Shown here in pieces: positions 49,748 through 51,518 of a stretch of DNA of 51,518 nt. The position numbers and the translations under genes were made by a program. This DNA comes from an uncultured Clostridia bacterium (GTDB lineage: Bacteria; Bacillota; Clostridia; TANB77; CAG-508): positions 1 through 51,518 of the forward strand of contig CAKOWZ010000013.1 in assembly GCA_934129745.1 (NCBI GenBank), given 5' to 3'. Numbering within the stretch: position 1 is the stretch's first letter; every line of letters begins with the position of its first letter. The notes under the pieces were generated by a model. That model worked only from the letters and a program-made list of their open reading frames with translations, was not told where the DNA came from and searched no databases.

Positions 49748-51295
49748 TTACATTTTAAGTAGCAAACTATCTCCTAACATTTCTTCAGGTTTCTTTAATC
49801 CCATAATATCAAGCATTGTAGGAGCTAAATCAGCTAATCTACCAGATTTTAATTTAACATTTTCCATACCATATAAAATTAATGGAACAGGATTTGTAGT
49901 ATGAGCTGTATGAGGTTCACCTGTTTTATAATCAATCATTTGCTCTGAATTTCCATGGTCTGCTGTAATTAATAACACACCTTCAGCATCAGAAATTTCT
50001 TTAACAACTTTTCCAACACAACCATCAATAAATTCAATAGCTTTAATAGCAGCTTCTAAACTTCCTGTATGACCTACCATATCTGGATTTGCATAATTTA
50101 AAATAATTGCATCATATTTTTTAGATTTAATAGCTTCAATAACTTTTTCAGTTACTTCACCAGCACTCATTTCAGGTTTCATATCATATGTTTCAACTTT
50201 TGGTGATGGAATCAAAATTCTATCTTCACCTGGATATTGTTTTTCTTCTCCACCATTAAAGAAAAATGTTACATGTGCATATTTTTCTGTTTCAGCAATA
50301 CGTAATTGAGTTTTTCCAAGTTTACTAATATATTCACCAAAAGTATTTACTAATGTTGTTGGTTTAAATGCAATATTAACATTTGGAATTGTTTCATCAT
50401 ATTGTCTCATACAAACAAAACATAAATCTAATTTTTTTGTTTCAAATTCTTTAAATTCAGGATCTACTAATGTTCTTGTAATTTCTCTTGCCCTATCTGG
50501 TCTGAAATTAAAGAAAATTACAGAATCTTTTTTACCAATTGTTGCAACTGGTTCTTCACCATTACAAATTACAGTTGGTACAACAAATTCATCAAAAACC
50601 TCTTTTTGATATGAGCTTTCAATTGCTGATATTGCTGATGTTGCTTTTTCTCCAACACCATTTACCATTGCATCATATGTTTTTTGAATTCTTTGCCATC
50701 TATTATCTCTATCCATTGCATAAAATCTTCCTGAAATACTTGCAATCTTTCCAACACCTTTTTCTTTCATCTTATCTTCTAATTCCATAATATAATTTTC
50801 AGCAGATGCTGGTGGTGTATCTCTTCCATCTAAAAAACAATGAACATACACATTTTCAAAATCTTTTCTTTTTGCTAATTCTAATAATCCATATAAATGA
50901 CGATTATGACTATGAACTCCACCATCTGATACTAAGCCCATTATATGCAAATTAGTTCCATTTTGTTTACAATTTTCAATTGCTTTTACAAACTCAGGAA
51001 TACTGAAAAAATCACCATCTTCAATTGATTTTGTAATCCTTGTTAATTCTTGATATACAACTCTTCCAGCCCCTATATTTGTATGTCCAACTTCTGAATT
51101 TCCCATTTGTCCTTCTGGTAAACCTACAGCCAACCCACTTGTATAAATTTGAGTTGTTGGGCATATTTTCATTAATTTGTCGATATTAGGTGTATTTGCC
51201 AATTTAACTGCATTACCTTTTTCATTACTATTATTTCCATATCCATCTAATATCATTAACATTGTTACTTTTTTATCCATTTCTCTATATTTCAT
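49748..51295 (-). CDS. gpmI: 2,3-bisphosphoglycerate-independent phosphoglycerate mutase
   Basis: About 515 aa. Opens with TMLMILDGYGNNSNEKGNAV; the catalytic Ser is in GQMGNSEVGHTNIGAGR. VYVHCFLDGRDTPP and the metal-site LITADHGNSEQM follow. Alkaline-phosphatase-superfamily Mn enzyme of glycolysis. Start uncertain: ATG 51295 (MKYRE) or ATG 51280 (MDKKV, which matches family starts) are both possible. Neither has a strong ribosome site, perhaps because the palindromic element just upstream replaced the native leader. Confidence 0.95.
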   Translation of the reverse strand: MKYREMDKKVTMLMILDGYGNNSNEKGNAVKLANTPNIDKLMKICPTTQIYTSGLAVGLPEGQMGNSEVGHTNIGAGRVVYQELTRITKSIEDGDFFSIPEFVKAIENCKQNGTNLHIMGLVSDGGVHSHNRHLYGLLELAKRKDFENVYVHCFLDGRDTPPASAENYIMELEDKMKEKGVGKIASISGRFYAMDRDNRWQRIQKTYDAMVNGVGEKATSAISAIESSYQKEVFDEFVVPTVICNGEEPVATIGKKDSVIFFNFRPDRAREITRTLVDPEFKEFETKKLDLCFVCMRQYDETIPNVNIAFKPTTLVNTFGEYISKLGKTQLRIAETEKYAHVTFFFNGGEEKQYPGEDRILIPSPKVETYDMKPEMSAGEVTEKVIEAIKSKKYDAIILNYANPDMVGHTGSLEAAIKAIEFIDGCVGKVVKEISDAEGVLLITADHGNSEQMIDYKTGEPHTAHTTNPVPLILYGMENVKLKSGRLADLAPTMLDIMGLKKPEEMLGDSLLLKM

Positions 51296-51304
51296 GCTAG
51301 TGTA

Positions 51305-51351
51305 CAATTAGGGACGTGTCCCAATTGCACACATTGTGCAATTGAGGACAC
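51305..51351. repeat. Double palindrome (MITE/REP-like) upstream of gpmI
   Basis: Two overlapping palindromes: CAATTAGGGAC / GTCCCAATTG (51305-51327, with a 1-nt bulge) and GTGTCCCAATTGCACA / TGTGCAATTGAGGACAC (51316-51351, a 16-bp stem with a single bulge and a 3-nt centre). The compact nested structure is GC-richer than its surroundings and resembles a REP or a miniature inverted-repeat element. Confidence 0.65.
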
Positions 51352-51442
51352 TTCTATATCTATGTTATAATTAATTAACCATATTTAAATTATGTTAATT
51401 GTAATTATTTCACTTTATATTACCCACTTATTTCACTAACAC

Positions 51443-51518
51443 ATCTCCTTGTATAATATATTTAGGTTTTTAATAAAGGATTTACCTATAAACCTATTGC
51501 CATTAAATGTATAATTTT
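51443..51518. repeat. Right copy of the 76-bp terminal inverted repeat
   Basis: The exact reverse complement of bases 1-76. Beyond it (inward, minus strand) no ribbon-helix-helix gene follows as at the left end: the sequence diverges at once and carries early stops. The stretch 51352-51442 holds no gene that I can see. Confidence 0.95.

Noticed and set aside
1..51518. Linear plasmid or linear phage genome with terminal inverted repeats
   Set aside because: The content is chromosomal (two glycolytic genes, tatD, tRNA-Gln, capsule locus) and no replication or structural genes are present. An assembly boundary or a chromosomal inverted repeat is more likely.

Overview
This is a very AT-rich stretch, by eye well under 30 % GC, from a bacterial chromosome. 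It most likely comes from an uncultured low-GC Bacillota (Clostridia-like) gut bacterium. Support includes Gram-positive-type Shine-Dalgarno sites (AGGAGG), a sortase-type wall anchor (NPKTG), a CpsB/CpsC/CpsD capsule system, VanZ and MobV/Pre-type relaxase debris. TGA is used as a stop (for example in ugd and in the 15989 gene), so this is not the Mycoplasma code. Nearly all large genes are on the minus strand; the plus strand carries mostly small, single-gene, foreign-looking cassettes.

Layout. (1) 1-4.0 kb: a ribbon-helix-helix protein and a heterodimeric ABC exporter. (2) 4.1-9.15 kb: an eroded accessory island with relaxase, YhcG-nuclease, ketopantoate-reductase-like, ABC and unknown gene remnants around an intact 166-aa orphan gene; housekeeping genes (gpmA, a MazG-like pyrophosphohydrolase, tatD) are interleaved. 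(3) 9.2-15.7 kb: a three-gene ABC-2 exporter and a 1036-aa membrane KAP-type P-loop NTPase. (4) 15.9-27.95 kb: the most unusual region. Five small plus-strand paralogues, three of them in autonomous promoter/leader/gene/terminator cassettes, are interspersed with a two-gene surface-protein operon, an XRE regulator and a six-gene His-Xaa-Ser (Hxs) operon: MORN membrane protein, HxsA, HxsD, an A24 prepilin-peptidase-like protein, HxsC and HxsB. (5) 27.99-47.9 kb: a full Wzx/Wzy-type capsule/exopolysaccharide locus with its CpsB/C/D control module. (6) 47.9-51.3 kb: an unknown 505-aa protein, tRNA-Gln(CUG) and gpmI.

How it fits together. The Hxs operon encodes a histidine/serine-rich substrate, two radical SAM maturases and HxsD, plus an aspartyl prepilin-peptidase-like protein not among the named Hxs components. 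HxsA has a leader resembling Flp pilin leaders, so the peptidase is a candidate processing enzyme. The xre promoter and the Hxs promoter share an identical 20-bp direct-repeat site at identical spacing to an extended -10, which links regulator and operon. The Hxs operon lies between two directly repeated small-gene cassettes (168 bp perfectly identical, 6305 bp apart), so it may behave as a mobile or excisable module.

The window begins and ends with a perfect 76-bp inverted repeat. This may be an assembly-graph boundary at a multicopy element rather than a biological terminus. All calls come from reading the sequence; no database search was run.
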